The notes under the pieces are model-generated. The model saw only the letters and a list, made by a program, of their open reading frames with translations, was not told the origin of the DNA and made no database searches. From Jacaranda mimosifolia (taxonomy: Eukaryota; Streptophyta; Magnoliopsida; Lamiales; Bignoniaceae), in the NCBI GenBank assembly GCA_018894105.1, contig CM032133.1, forward strand, positions 15,328,501 to 15,392,500: a stretch of 64,000 nucleotides of DNA. The letters run 5' to 3'. A program made the translations under genes and the position numbers. Position 1 is the first letter of the stretch, and each line of letters opens with the position of its first letter. Of this stretch, positions 34,548-47,765 are shown piece after piece.

Positions 34548-34854
34548 GCAAGAATCCGAACTCATGGTGTTATGTAATGAAAAGGAAAAGGAACTCGGAC
34601 ACCACCAAACTAAAAAAGAAAATGAGATGAGGAAAGGGAGAAAAATAATAAAACAAAACCTAAAAAAATAATAAACAAAACTTAAAAGCCAAAAACACTT
34701 GCAAAGAAGAATGCGAAGATAGGTTACCAGAAATCATTGAGAACTCCTTGATCTCTAAAAGCTTTATGGAGATTCTCCACATCAAGAATTAGAATTTACT
34801 CTCGATATTTCACCAAGGCCTTAAGCTTGAATTAAGAAGTAGACAGACTCATGA

Positions 34855-35610
34855 TGTAGGATTGTAAGTAAACTTTTACTCAAGTTGATCATAAGGAATC
34901 AACTAAAAGAGAACTCATAAAAGTGCATCATTTAAGTAAAGTGCATCATTTAAGTAATCCTAACCATGAGTGGTCAATTGCCTTCGGGTCAACCAACATC
35001 CAAACGACTTATGATAGCAACTCAACAATTAAGTATGGTCACTACCATGTGAGGTCAACTGCTTTTTAAGTCAACCATCACTATCGAAGTTCAACTCCTA
35101 TCCACTTGGTCTGGGTGGCTGCATTTAATGTGGGGCAATGTCTTCTTCCATATTAAATGTTGCTGCCAATAATCTTGTTTACCATAATTATCATCGACGA
35201 CATGTCTCCTACATATTTAATTCCCTGACGCAGCTCTATACCAGCAACAAGACACATTTTTGTACCAATTAAGATGATGAAAAGCAAATTGGCCAATCAC
35301 TAGATCAAAAGATCTAAGATGACCCTATGCAAACAATAGGTATCATTAAGTCACGAAGGTTTGATAGTAATTTGGATCCCAAGTGTTCACTATTATAAAT
35401 ACCCCTTCCAAGAATAACTATATTCTCCTAACTATATTTTCACTCAATTACCTCCATAAGCTTATTCTAACTTAAACAACGGCGAGCCTTAACTAGAGAC
35501 CACCTCTGCAAACCTAACATGCTCATTGTGCTCATTGTGTTTACAGGTTCTACACTGCACTCTCCAGCTCGAATTCAACCTAACCCAAAACAAAGTACAA
35601 CTTACACATA
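34855..35610 (+). repeat. 3' LTR of Tat-like element
   Basis: About 756 bp, starting TGTAGGATTG and ending ACTTACACA. It aligns with the split LTR at 24460-24961 plus 28541-28799. A TATA box TATAAATA lies at 35394-35401. A duplicated AAAGTGCATCATTTAAGTAA unit (about 34920-34955) is specific to this copy. A purine-rich GAGGAAAGGGAGAAAAA stretch near 34629 may be the remnant of the polypurine tract but is more than 200 bp away. Confidence 0.75.
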
Positions 35611-36189
35611 CCCATGTGCAAAGAACTAGTTAGTTTGATCTATAATTGAAGGTTATTTATATCCAAATTTTGATTGCGCTTAGAAGTGAATAGCCCATCA
35701 ATGATACACGTATATAGAAATCTAACATTGATCTTACACTCATCTTTCTTTATGAATTTGTCCATTAAGATCTTAATATGACTGTAAACTAGTAAATTAT
35801 TGCCTGTCGCGAAATAAAAGGCCAAGGATGGAAATTTTCTCTTGTCAATCCCTTCAAAATTATCACATTTTGGGTACAACTCCACCAACTTCAAAGAATT
35901 ATAGACAATGCAGGAATTAAGTCACATGCAAGAAAGACAACCAAACTATCTATGCGGTATTCAAACCAACCAACCAACCCCCCCCCCCCAAAAAACCACA
36001 ACAAAAAAAAAGAGAAAGAAAAAAAAAAGAAGAGAGAGAGAGAGAGAGTCTACAGGTACAACAGCTAAACATGGTTGACGGATGGCCTACTGGGACTTTC
36101 GCATGAAGAGAGAACTCTAACCATCGGTAGAACTTGTGTACCTCGTTAGTACTTATTTCTCAATGAAAAACTGCACTTTCTGCATCAGT
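35611..36189. other. 3' flank of O-fucosyltransferase gene; small unrecognised ORF
   Basis: A minus-strand frame at 35894-35640 could encode 84 aa (MKLVELYPKCDNFEG...), with no recognised family. It is just downstream of the O-fucosyltransferase stop and near the LTR end, so it may be a relic. Homopolymer C (about 35980-35990), A-rich and (AG)n (about 36030-36047) tracts follow. A candidate AATAAG polyadenylation word on the minus strand lies near 36152. Confidence 0.35.
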
Positions 36190-39100
36190 TCACCTAACCG
36201 CACCTTCAAATTTGCATATACATTCTGGATATGGGTTTTGATAGAAAGATTCTTCTAGCCTCAACCGCGCCCTGCCCTTGATTCCCGGAGGTGCACCCCC
36301 TCTTCTTCGAGGTGCACCAAACCTGCAAATTACCACATTATGAGACTTGCCTTTCAATCTCACGTCTTCAAACGTCATATCTACTCCGAAACACATTACA
36401 AGCAGTTCTTCCTACAAATTTTCACTTCTCCCACTTGGAATAGGGCAGTGGAATGCAATTTTATAAAGCTAGAAAAAATATGATTAATGCATAAAATAGT
36501 CCTACATTGTTACGAAAAACCCATAGTCCCATTCCTACTGCTAAAGCTTTTCCACCAATAGCTCAATGCCTATTACTGTTATGACCTTATTGATTAAGGT
36601 TAGACGCTTTGTTATAATTCATTTATTTAATATTGTTTTAAGAACGTGATACCTGGCCACAGAGAGAATTTTGTGAAGTAACCGAGAAGTGAGAAATTAG
36701 CAATATAAGATGACTTTGACTGATTAACTAAAATTTCAATTCTAATACACTAGGATGAGGGATATGAAGAACATTTTGCCATGTTCAAGTTCAAATACCC
36801 CATTCAACATTATATGTCTTGCTATAAAGCATCTAGGAGAAAAATTAAAGTGCATAATGTAGTTCACATTAGCTTAAAAAAGTTATATACCAAGAGAAAA
36901 AAATACATTTGGATCATAAATAGTAGAACTTGTTCAGATACCTGTTCTTATGCAATTGCTTCACACGGCGAGACAAAGATGACACTTCCAGTAGTCCAGC
37001 TTCCAATTTATCCAATAATTCAACAAGGCCTTTCCTGCACATTACCTTGTGAATGATTGGAGGACCAAACAAGGAAGTTCCTATGGATTGCCACTATTCA
37101 TTTAACAAAGTTACCTAACTATGGTGGCATTACATTTTCTACACCTGTTACAAATTTGAAGTTTCTTGTATGTGAAAAAATGTTAGATGCGTGAAAATAG
37201 CTATTAAGAAATTTCTTTCAGCAAAATTTGTATTATCATATAAGAAAGTTACAAATTACATATGCCATATAGTATTTCTGCACTTCTCAATTTTGAAGAT
37301 TCTTATTCTTGGAAACCCATAATAGATGCAATTCGCAGCACACCCCCACATCCACACACACAAGATATGAACATATATCTCAATACATGTAGCTAACATG
37401 TTACAATGGTTTTAAGATCATTGTATCTCGAACTGCCAATTGTTAAGCTGTAATCAGCAAACTGCAGCTCAAGTACACACAGACAGACAGACTCTAAATA
37501 TACATGAATGCTATCCTTGTGGTATACCCTAATAAGGTCTGACAGATCACTACCCATGGAAACTGGCTCTTATGCAATACCTACATATGAGGAATGACAT
37601 GAACATTTTCTAATGGAAGTGGTTGCTAATAAAGTAAGAATCAACTCTCCTAGATGTTGAAGATAGTGAAAAGGAAGAAAGAGAAAAAGGGGAAGCAAAG
37701 GTGGGACTGTACTGTAAAAGTCTGGACATCCATTTGCAAGTTAACCCAAACTTCAATACTTAGTGACATGGCTATATTAGATGCAAATAAACAAACAGTT
37801 AATGTAATGTTCCAGTGGAAAGAGTTCGGGAGGGTGCGGGGAGGGAGGACAGATAGCAATTATGGTAAATAATCATTTTGTTTCCTGGCAAAGTTTTCAG
37901 CTTTTGGCAACACATTCTCAGTATATAAGGACTTCTGCTAGAATTATCAAGTAACATGATAAGAGATTTAGCAGCCACTAAATACCTGTCTGGAGTTATT
38001 GTTTTTCTGTGGCCCGAGAATCGACGATGGCCTTCAACAGTTCTTGCCATGTTACCTGAGTGGGATGGGATGAAGACATCGCTCTCTATGGAGATTATAT
38101 AATCGAGGGCTGCAGTTTGCGATGCATGATTGGAAAATGTTTTTAGTTCTTCTTGTGTTGCAAGCATTTCCTGCAATAAATGACAAACTTAACCTAGCTG
38201 CTTGAAATATCATGGTTTAGCAAATAATAATTTAAAAGTTCTCAGTGAAAGTCAATACAAAATTGCCAACTCAACTAACTTTGAAAACTGTGTTTGGAAA
38301 GCGGGATCTGAGCTCTGAAAGGTGTGTGTCACCACCATAAATTTCCCCAGCAGCAATATATATCAACGTAGATGGGGGATAACCAAGAGCTTGAAGAAAT
38401 ATTCCAACCTCCTTTGGAGTTAGAGGGCAAAGACCACCAATTCTCTGTTCTGTTGAGTTAATTTTCTTGATTTTCCAATGATTCGTTTTTTCCCTAAGGA
38501 AGCCCAGAAAATAGCAAGAGGAAGCAGACATAAGCAATGGTGCTAAGAGAAGTAGGCAAATATATTTAAGTGGAGAATTCCAATGAAATGTCCTTAGTAC
38601 AAATGGTCTTTCACCTTGTCCATAGCAATTTTCACCGGGTCAAAAACTTAAATCAGTATACTCAGACAACCGCAAACATACTTCAAGAAGTAAGATGCAC
38701 ATTAGTTGTAATGTCAACTCTTAAGGACAAAATGATCAATCTTATGAAAATATACTACACATTTTGTTTTACAAAGTTCCAGGATAAGCCTGCATAGCAG
38801 TTCCAATGCGGCGCCTTTTTCCAAATGTCCCATAATTGAATCCTTTCATAGATTGGCCCCATGGACCAGCATATGTCGGGGGGGGGGGGGGGGGGGGGGG
38901 GGGGGAGCGCAAATATACATAATAATGCATAATATTATTTCATATTTTTCACTCCACAAACTATATGTGTATGATATTTCAATTAGTGGATCTAATCTCT
39001 CTGCCTATCCAACTGATATACAGAAACCAAATAGACACATTTAAGAATCTGAACATATTTGAACATATTTTGTATAATTCATTGCTCAAAGGAAAATGAT

Positions 39101-42100
39101 CGCTGGATTTAAGACCCAGAGACGCCAATATCCATATGGTCTTGAGTTCAAGACCAAGAACACCCATATAGCATTTAAGCATATGAACATATTTTGCTCA
39201 AATTGTTGCTCCAAGGAGAAGGTTGCTGGCTGCAAGATCCAGAGACACCAATATTTATAAGGTTTTGAGTTCAGGACCATGGAACACTCATATAGCTATA
39301 TCTCAATATCCTATGCCATGTCAACATATATAATTAATAAAAAGTTTTACCTCAGTAGCCTGAGCTCCTCTGATTCGGCATCAGTGAGACCATACGTACA
39401 TCCAGTAAAAGACAGCATATCTTTCTCATACCTCAGATGAAGGGCAATGTATCTTTCTGCACGTGATCGCAGCCGCTCCACTAGCTTCTGTGGTGTCACT
39501 GTCATTTATGCTCAGAACCTAATATAAAGTGAATCCCCATGGGAGACCTCTAAAATGCATCAGCAGAAATACAAAAAACTCAGAGTGATCATACATATAA
39601 ATATTAGTTTAATATCTTTGTTTGGTATCTAGTAGGACAACAGGGAACTTTGATAATCTTCACATCAATTTAGTGGATGCATGTCAATATTTTCATTCAA
39701 AAATGATCATGAGCTCATTATGCTAACAGGATAATTGTTTTCACCTTTCCCAGATTCTCGATAGATGGAAAAAAGCGAAGAGCATGATACAGAGCACGGC
39801 ATCTCAGTCTCTGTATGTCAAGAGGTAGATCATTGTTTGCAAGTCTAGAATCTGATTTTGCAACATGAATTACCTGCAGAAAAGAATTGATAGGTCAATC
39901 CATAATCCCTATTATGATTTCGGATTGCAGTGACAATTCCAACACTGACTGCATCTTTTACAGAAAAGAAAAGAGAATTATCTTATATTTTGGGTTCTCT
40001 AGAATACACTTTTGATATTTAATGGACTTTGTTTTCACATTGGGTATTGATGTAATTATAGAAGTACACTATATTTTATCTGTACACATAGGAGGATATT
40101 AGTGTATATCTTCGAGGCTTATGGCTTTGACCTTGTTATGTACCGAACCTGAAAGCTGTTTTTGCTTGTAACTAGTAGCAGCTTTTCTAGTTCACTTGAT
40201 TTTTGGGTGGTTGTTATACAGGTATATTGACTTAAATCATTGGTAAAACAGGTTTTTGGTGGAGGGTACATCACCATAACAGAAAAACACAAACCTATCA
40301 GATTGGATTTTTCAGAGGGTTGGTTGTGATAGACAAGGGATTACCATTGGTTGGTCTTTCTTGGATGGTTTCTTAATAAAAGAAATGGAGGAAAATTGTT
40401 GGTTATGCTAGTAGATTGAAATTTCAGTTCCAATTTGCACAGAAAAAATTATTTTCTGTCTTCAATGATCGTTAGGTAGGTTTTCCTGTTTACACTACAA
40501 TATCACATCATTTACCTATACGGTAAATTGGTAATTTGTCAATTTTGAGAACTAAATGAATTAGATAGGCCAACAATAGTACATTACTACACTAATGGGA
40601 TTTTTTTGGCATCTTAAAACTCAATAGGAATTAGTTCTAATAGTCTACTTTAGCATATGTCACCATTTATATATTGTTAGAATCGTTTGAGTAGGTTTAC
40701 CGATTTCATCTCTGGAGTCCAGGGATATAACATTAGACAAAGAAAGGTAAGTGGTTCTTAGCATGCTTCACATTTTTAATACATATAAAATATACTGTTT
40801 ACACGTTGCTTCATTTTCCTGGAATCAACTGTTTCTAATATAACATTCTTTTGGGGCAGTCGTTATTTTGCAAAAAAGGATCAAGCATATAATAGGAAAT
40901 ATTTGCAGTACACATTTTTTATTTCTATAAGCTCTCCATTTGGCATATGTATTGTTTGGGCCCCTACGGGGTATTCTTCGTGTTAGGAACCAGTTATAAT
41001 TACTGATTGACCACCAGCTAGAAATATAGCATGTGATTGATCGACTGTCCATGGATAGAATTTAGACGACATCCCATCCACAGTCCTTGTTTCAGTCTGT
41101 GACTTAAAGAAATTGTTTTGTGCGTTTCTGCCTTGATAAAAAGGAAATTATCAAGACTTATTCAAAACTCATTAATTACTGCTTTGCTCCATGGAATTGC
41201 GTTTGGGGCCCCCCCCCCCCCCCCCACCTCACATGTTTGCTTCCTATATCACATCTTATTATTATATTGGTTCAAAATCTATGCTTGATCCAATAGAGCA
41301 TGCAGTGGAGGGCTACAGTAATCACCCCTTTGGTTACCTTTTCCTTTTCTCAAATGCCTAGTTATTATTTTAAATCTGAGCCCTGGACAATTTGTTCAGG
41401 TTTATCTAAAGGAGATTTTGGACTTAAATTTTTTTTTAATTTTGGAATTTCATAAAGTGTTTTGGATTTGTGCCTTGTGTTATTCTAGTCTCATAAAGCA
41501 GAAGATGACCACGTCATGTTCCACTTAGCAGCATGAACAACAATAGCATTTACTTTTCCATTAACATAAATATCCACAAAGACTAGGCATATCAAAAAGT
41601 TAAGCATTTTGTTTCATAAACAAACATACAGATGCACCCCCTCATTTAAGAGATCAGGTAAAAGGTGAATGAGAGTAACTTGCCTGATATTCCTTCCATA
41701 ATGCCGTCATTTCCTCATAGTAGCTCACACCAGACCACGAGGTGAAGTGCTTCCTGGCTCGAGGTAGAGATTCTAATTCTTTAGGAAGCTCCTTCACAAT
41801 CCTCACATCTTGTTCTAAAGATTTGGTGAAATGAATTTCATCAAATACATCAGAGAATGTACTGCATATAAGCCCACAAAAAAATTAAGTTGAAGACATA
41901 TAGGCAATCAAACAATATCTACGAACATAATTATCAGAAAAGAGCAAGAAGTTAAATTTCTGGTCACAACAGATACATAACATACATTTGTGTTAAACAT
42001 ATATGCCTACAGATGTATAGGAAGGGGGTGGGCATGCAGCAGAGACAATGAAACATTGCAGTAAAGACATTTACCTGGAATCCTGCCAGAATGAACTCTT

Positions 42101-45100
42101 GTCCAGTTGAGGAATCACTAATGTTGCATTCATTATACATGCCACAGCCACCATGTCAGCTATCTGCAAGTGAGATGTTATTAGAATTTAATGAATGAAT
42201 GAAAGAAATTTCTAATAGTTAGCGCGTGCATAATAATATTATTGAAATTCCTTGCATAATAGCCATTCATAAGCAAGATAATGTTACTAAAAGCTAATTA
42301 TCAAAGGAAACAAATTTTTAATAGTTAGTATATGCGCCAATTTGACAACCCCGTTGGAAGAAGTAACATTTTCTACTATGGGAAATGTAAGCATGTCCCG
42401 TCATAAGAATGTAACTGAAATTCCTAGAATTTTGGTTTGCTCAACGGCATGCAGTAAGGGGAGGTGAAACACAGCTGTTCTCCTCAAGTTTTAATGTACT
42501 TGTCAAAATTCTATATTTTGTCGTGGAGCACCTTAAGTATATGATGAATATTCTGCTTGGCAGATATAAAGGGTCAACTTAAATGTCACTATCACAGCCT
42601 TCATTTGTCTGGTGGTTTATTTTCCAGTTTAATCAGTCCGTTTGAAAGGGACGGATCGAGATTCCAACCAGAAGGTACTGGAGCATCAAGGACCAACTGC
42701 TAAATTTTTTTAATGTGACAAAGTAAAACCCTGCCCCATGTGCACCAGTCTACTACTAGGATAACTATGGTGAAATCCCAACAGAAAATTGCAATTTAAA
42801 GGCATTCATTTGATAATGGCCCCTCACATTTTTCAAGTGATGTTAAATTTTCTTTTACAAAAGATGCATATGCCAACAAATAAGAGAAAGAGTAAAGAAA
42901 TAATTACCCCAGTGCGCATTTGATTTAATCCTCCATTACTTCGGACAGTCATATAGCGATCCCAGACTGGTGCAGCTGAATATGTAACTGTCCAACTTTT
43001 GTGAGTAAAAGAGAAAGCGAGAACACAAGGCAGGGAGGAGAAAAGGACAGCGGAACAGTTACTTCACACGAAAGTAACATGTTTGGAACACTTTATTTAG
43101 CCCAAGCATCTCACAAGAACTAGTAAGTACAGAAGATAATATGGGCCTTGCTAGAACATTTTTTTGGAGGAGCAGAATATATTTGAAGCCCACGACTCTC
43201 CTAGACTAAAAAAGTGAATATTAGTACAAACTACAAAGCAGTCGGACAAGAAGAAAATACCTTTATGTTTACTGGTTGGCTTGACACATGGACGTAAACC
43301 ATGATTCGGAGGACCTTCCCAAAGTTGATCATCTACTAGCTGCAGAACATAACCTAGTAATCTCATCATCAAGAATTAGAATTTCTAATGCATTTGAGTA
43401 ACTTGTAAGGCTATTCTCCATCCCAGTAAGATTTTTTTCCTAATTTCAGATAGGCTTAGTTAAGCATTTTTACAGGAAGAGATTACAGTACACAGCTTCA
43501 GAAGGGAGGTTCTCATAGACCACATGCATATACAAGTCCTACTTTCATTAAGTTGAAAATTACCTAAGTAATCACAAAGTTTCTGCTTAACAGAATACTA
43601 CATAAGTTCAAAGAGTAAAGATTTGATTCTTTCTAACCCTAAATAATCTGTTCCTCAAACCACTGTTTACCTGTTTGCATAATATTTCAAGTTGTATGAT
43701 GAAAATCGTACCCATAGTGACAGGCTAAGAAGAGAATAAATCAAATTGCAGATGATAGACAAATGAAAATTTTTCAATAAGCGCTCCAAATTCTGATGCA
43801 AGACAAAGATACAGTAGTATTGAGCTAATGATCCAGTGGTCCATAAAATAGGCCCAGCCTTTTCAAATACTAAGATAATTTCCATAAATGGGGTTTCCTC
43901 GGATATCACAAGTTTATGAACTTTACACTAATTTACATAACATATAACTATTTCATTCAGCCAGTGGGGCCCCATAAAATAGTCAAAGGACTATTTCCAT
44001 TTTTCTTTTTTGTGGGGGAGCGGGGAGAAGGGTTTGGGGTTCCCACCAAAACTCGAGCATGATCCAAAAGAGGCATATTAGGCTACATTTTCAATCCCTT
44101 GATGTTTCGGTTTTCAGCACATAAACTCCACAAAAGTAAGAAATTTTTCACCAAATTTGGTATACCCATGGTAGATGCACAAAATAAACCATTGTCATGG
44201 CAAGGCGGGTGCCACTCTGGAATACAACAGCTAGCTTTGTGTCTATCTAACTACCAAGCAACAACAAAATTTGTCTGTAAAGCACTTGCCATTATAGAAT
44301 ACAAGAGCTACTGATTTGTGGATTGTGGTCACCTAGGCCTAGCCTCTTCTAAGTACTGATAACAATAAAAAAATAATTCTTTTTCATTTTGTCATTACTT
44401 TGTGTTTCCATTAGCAATAGAAGATATTTGCAGTAGTAATTAACTTTTTACTCTCACAGGAGGTATTTTCCTCTACCTCAACTTTGAGGAGATTAAGTGG
44501 TACATGAAGTTTGAGAAGCAGCATTTTTGGAACCCACCTTCAGTCCTTCATGAAACCACCCAAAGGCTCATGTCTTAGTCCAGCTTTGGGATATTAAATA
44601 TGTGTCTTTCACATATACTCTCAATACCGTATCATAAAATTGAAGTTATTTTGGGAAAGATTAACTAAATTGAGTGTCATGATTACAGTTAAAGCTGAGT
44701 ACTTAGTTGCAAGGCAGAAAAACATTTAAACAAACAAGGGTATGAATTTATCCATACCACGCCAAATGCACTTGGTCACTTTGGGCACGCTGTTTGAAAA
44801 TGGTTGGGTTGTCAGGACAGATAGCCTATGGACCAACAAGCTGCTAAGTTTGTTCATCATTTTTCCGAATGAATAAAGAGTTAGAATTTCTCACTTATAA
44901 TCAGTTTTTGGAAGTTGAATGAGATCAACTCTCATATTCCCTCTCATATTCCTCACTCAGTTCTCTGTCTCCCCCCACAATTCTCCGCAAAATTTCAAGA
45001 ATGTTAATTATTCAACCTGAATCAAAACATCTTGTCTCCATAGATTCCTAACCGATACTGAATGGCATAACTTCTGCCAAGAAATTCTGTTCCGAAATCT

Positions 45101-47765
45101 ATATCATAGATAACTCAATAAATCTTCTAAGGCTGATGCCATAACCAATCTGAGCATCCCCCAAATAAGCCTGGCCATGTGATCAAGAATAAGCTCCCAG
45201 CTGTCAGATTAAAAGGATGGATGGACAGGATTCAGTCAACTATTTGTCAAGACTAGTAGCTGCCATGTCCCCAACAAAACGATGCAATTTCAACTAAAAG
45301 CCATGCAATCTCCACCTTTGGATCCAACGACTAAACTTAAATCTAAGTTAAAATTGAGTGCAAAACAAATGTTGAAATGTTTAACTAAATTTGTTATTTC
45401 CCTTTTTTGTCTTTTCTGCCTTATGGTGCTATATAAAGTGAATTTGTTTGTCATTTCTGCTTAACTAATGAAAATTTAGTTTATTCTTCATATCTTTTCT
45501 GATCTTCTCCTCTCAAATTCTTTTTCCCCAACACCAATTCTTCTCTTTTAACCCCTAGGATCCTACATCAATGTCATAACCCAATCTGAAAATCCCCCAA
45601 ATAAGCATGGACGTATAATCAAGATTAAGCTACCCAATCTCAGTCGTTAAATTAAAAGGATAGATTAAGCATGGCCATATGATCAAGATTAAGCTACCTA
45701 ATCTCAGCCGTCAAATTAAAAGGAAAGATGGACCAGATTCAGTCAACTATTTGAGTTGTCAAGACCAGGAGCTGCCAAAGTCCCCAGCAAAACGACGCAT
45801 TTTCAACTAAAAGTCATGCAATCTCCACCATCCGTGCACCTTTATATACAACGGCTAAGAGAGCTGGAATTAATTGCATAACAAATGCTAGAATCTTTAA
45901 CTAAATTTGTTATTTCTGTTTTTGTCTTTTATGCCTTATGGAAGCTATATAAAATGTATTTGTTTGCCATGTCTGCTTGAGTAATGCAATTCTAGTTTCT
46001 TCTTCATATCTTTTCTAATTTTTGCCTCTCAAATTAATCTTCCCCAACACCAGTTCTTCTCTTTTAACCCCTGGGATCCTAAATCTTGAATCAGAACCGT
46101 TAGGTTCTCCAAATGGCCCTAACCAAGACGACAGATGGTACACACATAAAGGAGCTGCACAAATCTCAAAAGACGCAAGAAATTCTATTGATTAAGCAAA
46201 GAGCACTCAAAATTGCTGGAGAAAAGCAAATATAGGAACAATTTGGAGGATCAATGAGTATGCAGAATTGGTTACAAACTACACTGTCGTCCATGGAGAA
46301 TATACAAAGACTAATGCAACAACAACTACAAATGATTGCTGAGCAGATGCAACAATACAACAAAAATAAATCCGTCCTTGGACAAGGACTCTATGCACCG
46401 GTAGAAAAGGGAAATAACAAGCTTAGTTAAAGATTCAAGCATCTGCTATGTACTCAATTCTAACTTAGGTTCAGGCTTAGCCGTTGGATCCAGGGGCACA
46501 TAGATGGTAGAGATTGCATGGCTTTTAGTTGAAACCGCGTTGTTTTGCTAGAAACGTTGTAGCTCCTGGGCTTGACAACTGAAATAGTCAACGGAATCTA
46601 GTCAATCCATTCCTATTCGTATGATGGCTAAGATTAGATAGTTTAATCTTGATCACATGGCCAAGCTTATTTGGAGGATTTTCATATTGGGATACCGAAT
46701 AGCATAATTTCTGTTAAAAAATGAACCTTGGACCTAACTTACCTCAAAAATTAGTTCAAGAGATAAAAATTATTCAATATAGAGACCACTACTATTTACT
46801 CAATCGATATGGCAATTTAACACGCCCCACATACGCCCAAAAATGAACATTTAGAGCGTGCAATAATACGAAATAGATTGCTCTAACAATATTGGGTAGC
46901 ACAACATTAGGAATGAATGAATCTAATACCATGTCAAAGAATGAACCTAGCCTAACTTCCCCAAAAGCTAGTTCAAAAAGTAAGGATTGTCCAGACCATG
47001 CATAGACCATACATAGAGACCACTGCTCATTTACTTAATCGATTTGAGATACCTTCTGCCATAATTTTGTTCTAACATGTGTATCATGAAAGATAACTCG
47101 AATCTTCCATGGCAGATCACCTTATAATATTTGTGAAAACGTATGAGAAAATATGTAATTTCATAACAGTTATCCAGAAAAAAGTAAAACCCCACACATC
47201 CAAAATACTGTGGCTTGAACCATAAAGTCCAAGATTTTTCCAAAAAATACCAACTTCACCAACATTGTAGCATTAAAAGAAAAAAAGAACCCATTTCCAG
47301 AATTCACCGCAAGAAAGACCAATCTCAATAGTTCAATCATGAAAACATAAGAAAAAAAAATAAGAACCACAAAACAACACAAGCCCCCGCACCCCTTCCC
47401 CACCCCCACCCCCCAACAAAAAAAAAAAAGGAAAAAAAATGTGTGTGTGTGTGTGTGTGTGTACGTACATATATATATATATATCTGTTAAATTAATACC
47501 TTTATTAAAAATCAAGAGAAAAACAAACCAATAAAATGATTATAATATGAAAAGCATCACCGACCTGCTTAGATTGGGACTTGTCAACTCTAAGAAGAGG
47601 CATCTCATGCTCATCATCCAAGATATCCTTGCTGTATAGCATGAAAATGAGGATTGAGAGAGCAAAGAGAAGGATCACGTACAAAGTAATCGATAAGAAA
47701 GAGGATTTTCTATTTCTGGATGTTGATGTGTTCTTAGATTGGTGATAGCCTCTGTGATTAACCAT
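36190..47765 (-). CDS. O-fucosyltransferase family protein (GT106-like), 11 exons, 501 aa
   Basis: Predicted Golgi type II membrane glycosyltransferase of the plant O-FucT family; donor and acceptor are unknown. Exons (minus order): 47765-47565, 43339-43261, 42975-42908, 42163-42075, 41861-41684, 39873-39745, 39487-39351, 38493-38280, 38170-37986, 37034-36942 and 36322-36190. The phases join exactly to 1506 nt. All introns are GT-AG except intron 5, which begins GC. A short basic cytosolic tail precedes one membrane helix (about 23-43). Family motifs follow: GGLNQMRTG (108-116), [10 protein letters not shown] (263-272, the H-x-R nucleotide-sugar region), CPLTPKEVG and [10 protein letters not shown], then ALDY with [13 protein letters not shown] (386-407). 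The C-terminus ends with the family's [13 protein letters not shown] block. Length and motif order are normal and nothing is broken. The family also includes rhamnosyltransferases, so the sugar is not certain. Intron 1 (4225 bp) holds a retroelement fragment. Confidence 0.95.
38879..38905. repeat. Poly-G tract in intron 7 of O-fucosyltransferase gene
   Basis: A run of about 27 G (C on the coding strand) lies in the intron between exons 7 and 8. Its length may be unreliable because homopolymers are error-prone. Confidence 0.9.
39061..39305. repeat. Two-copy tandem repeat, period about 123 bp, intron 7
   Basis: Two direct copies begin GAACATATTTTG (39061 and 39184). They share CTCAAATTGTTGCTCCAAGG-like, AGACCCAGAGACGCCAATAT-like and CTTGAGTTCAAGACCA-like blocks. 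Non-coding and intronic. Confidence 0.8.
41209..41226. repeat. Poly-C tract in intron 5
   Basis: A run of about 16-17 C lies within the GC-AG intron of the O-fucosyltransferase gene. Confidence 0.9.
45060..46720 (+). mobile_element. LTR-retroelement fragment in intron 1: two direct LTR-like copies, gag start, inverted copy
   Basis: Two direct copies of a roughly 480-bp sequence lie at about 45130-45560 and 45580-46085. Shared blocks include 'GTCAACTATTT', 'TTTCAACTAAAAGCCATGCA', 'TTTAACTAAATTTGTTATTT', 'CCTTATGG' and 'CCAACACCAATTCTTCTCTT'. After the second copy, 46112-46430 reads on the plus strand as [20 protein letters not shown], then a Gln/Met-rich stretch with [17 protein letters not shown] and NKSVLGQG. 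This resembles the N-terminus of gypsy-type gag proteins, with one stop. The next 290 bp (about 46430-46720) is an inverted, partial copy of the LTR-like sequence. It lies opposite to the host gene's transcription. Confidence 0.65.
46740..47050. repeat. Diverged direct repeat in intron 1
   Basis: Two related segments (about 46725-46805 and 46945-47045) share TGAACCT..CCTAACTT, AAGCTAGTTCAA and 'ATAGAGACCACT' followed by 'TTTACT-AATCGAT'. This looks like an interspersed repeat copy of unknown class. Confidence 0.5.
47440..47485. repeat. (TG)n / (TA)n microsatellite in intron 1
   Basis: About 11 TG units, a short TACGTACA link, then about 8 AT units. It is 80 bp inside the first intron from exon 1. 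Confidence 0.95.

Noticed and set aside
36190..36396. Separate 68-aa gene on the minus strand
   Set aside because: The part up to 36322 is the last exon of the O-fucosyltransferase gene; the rest of the frame is intron.
37799..38176. Separate 125-aa gene on the minus strand
   Set aside because: This is exon 9 of the O-fucosyltransferase gene read through its donor into intron 9.
47333..47515. Minus-strand ORF over the TG/TA microsatellite
   Set aside because: Translation of a microsatellite and homopolymers within intron 1.
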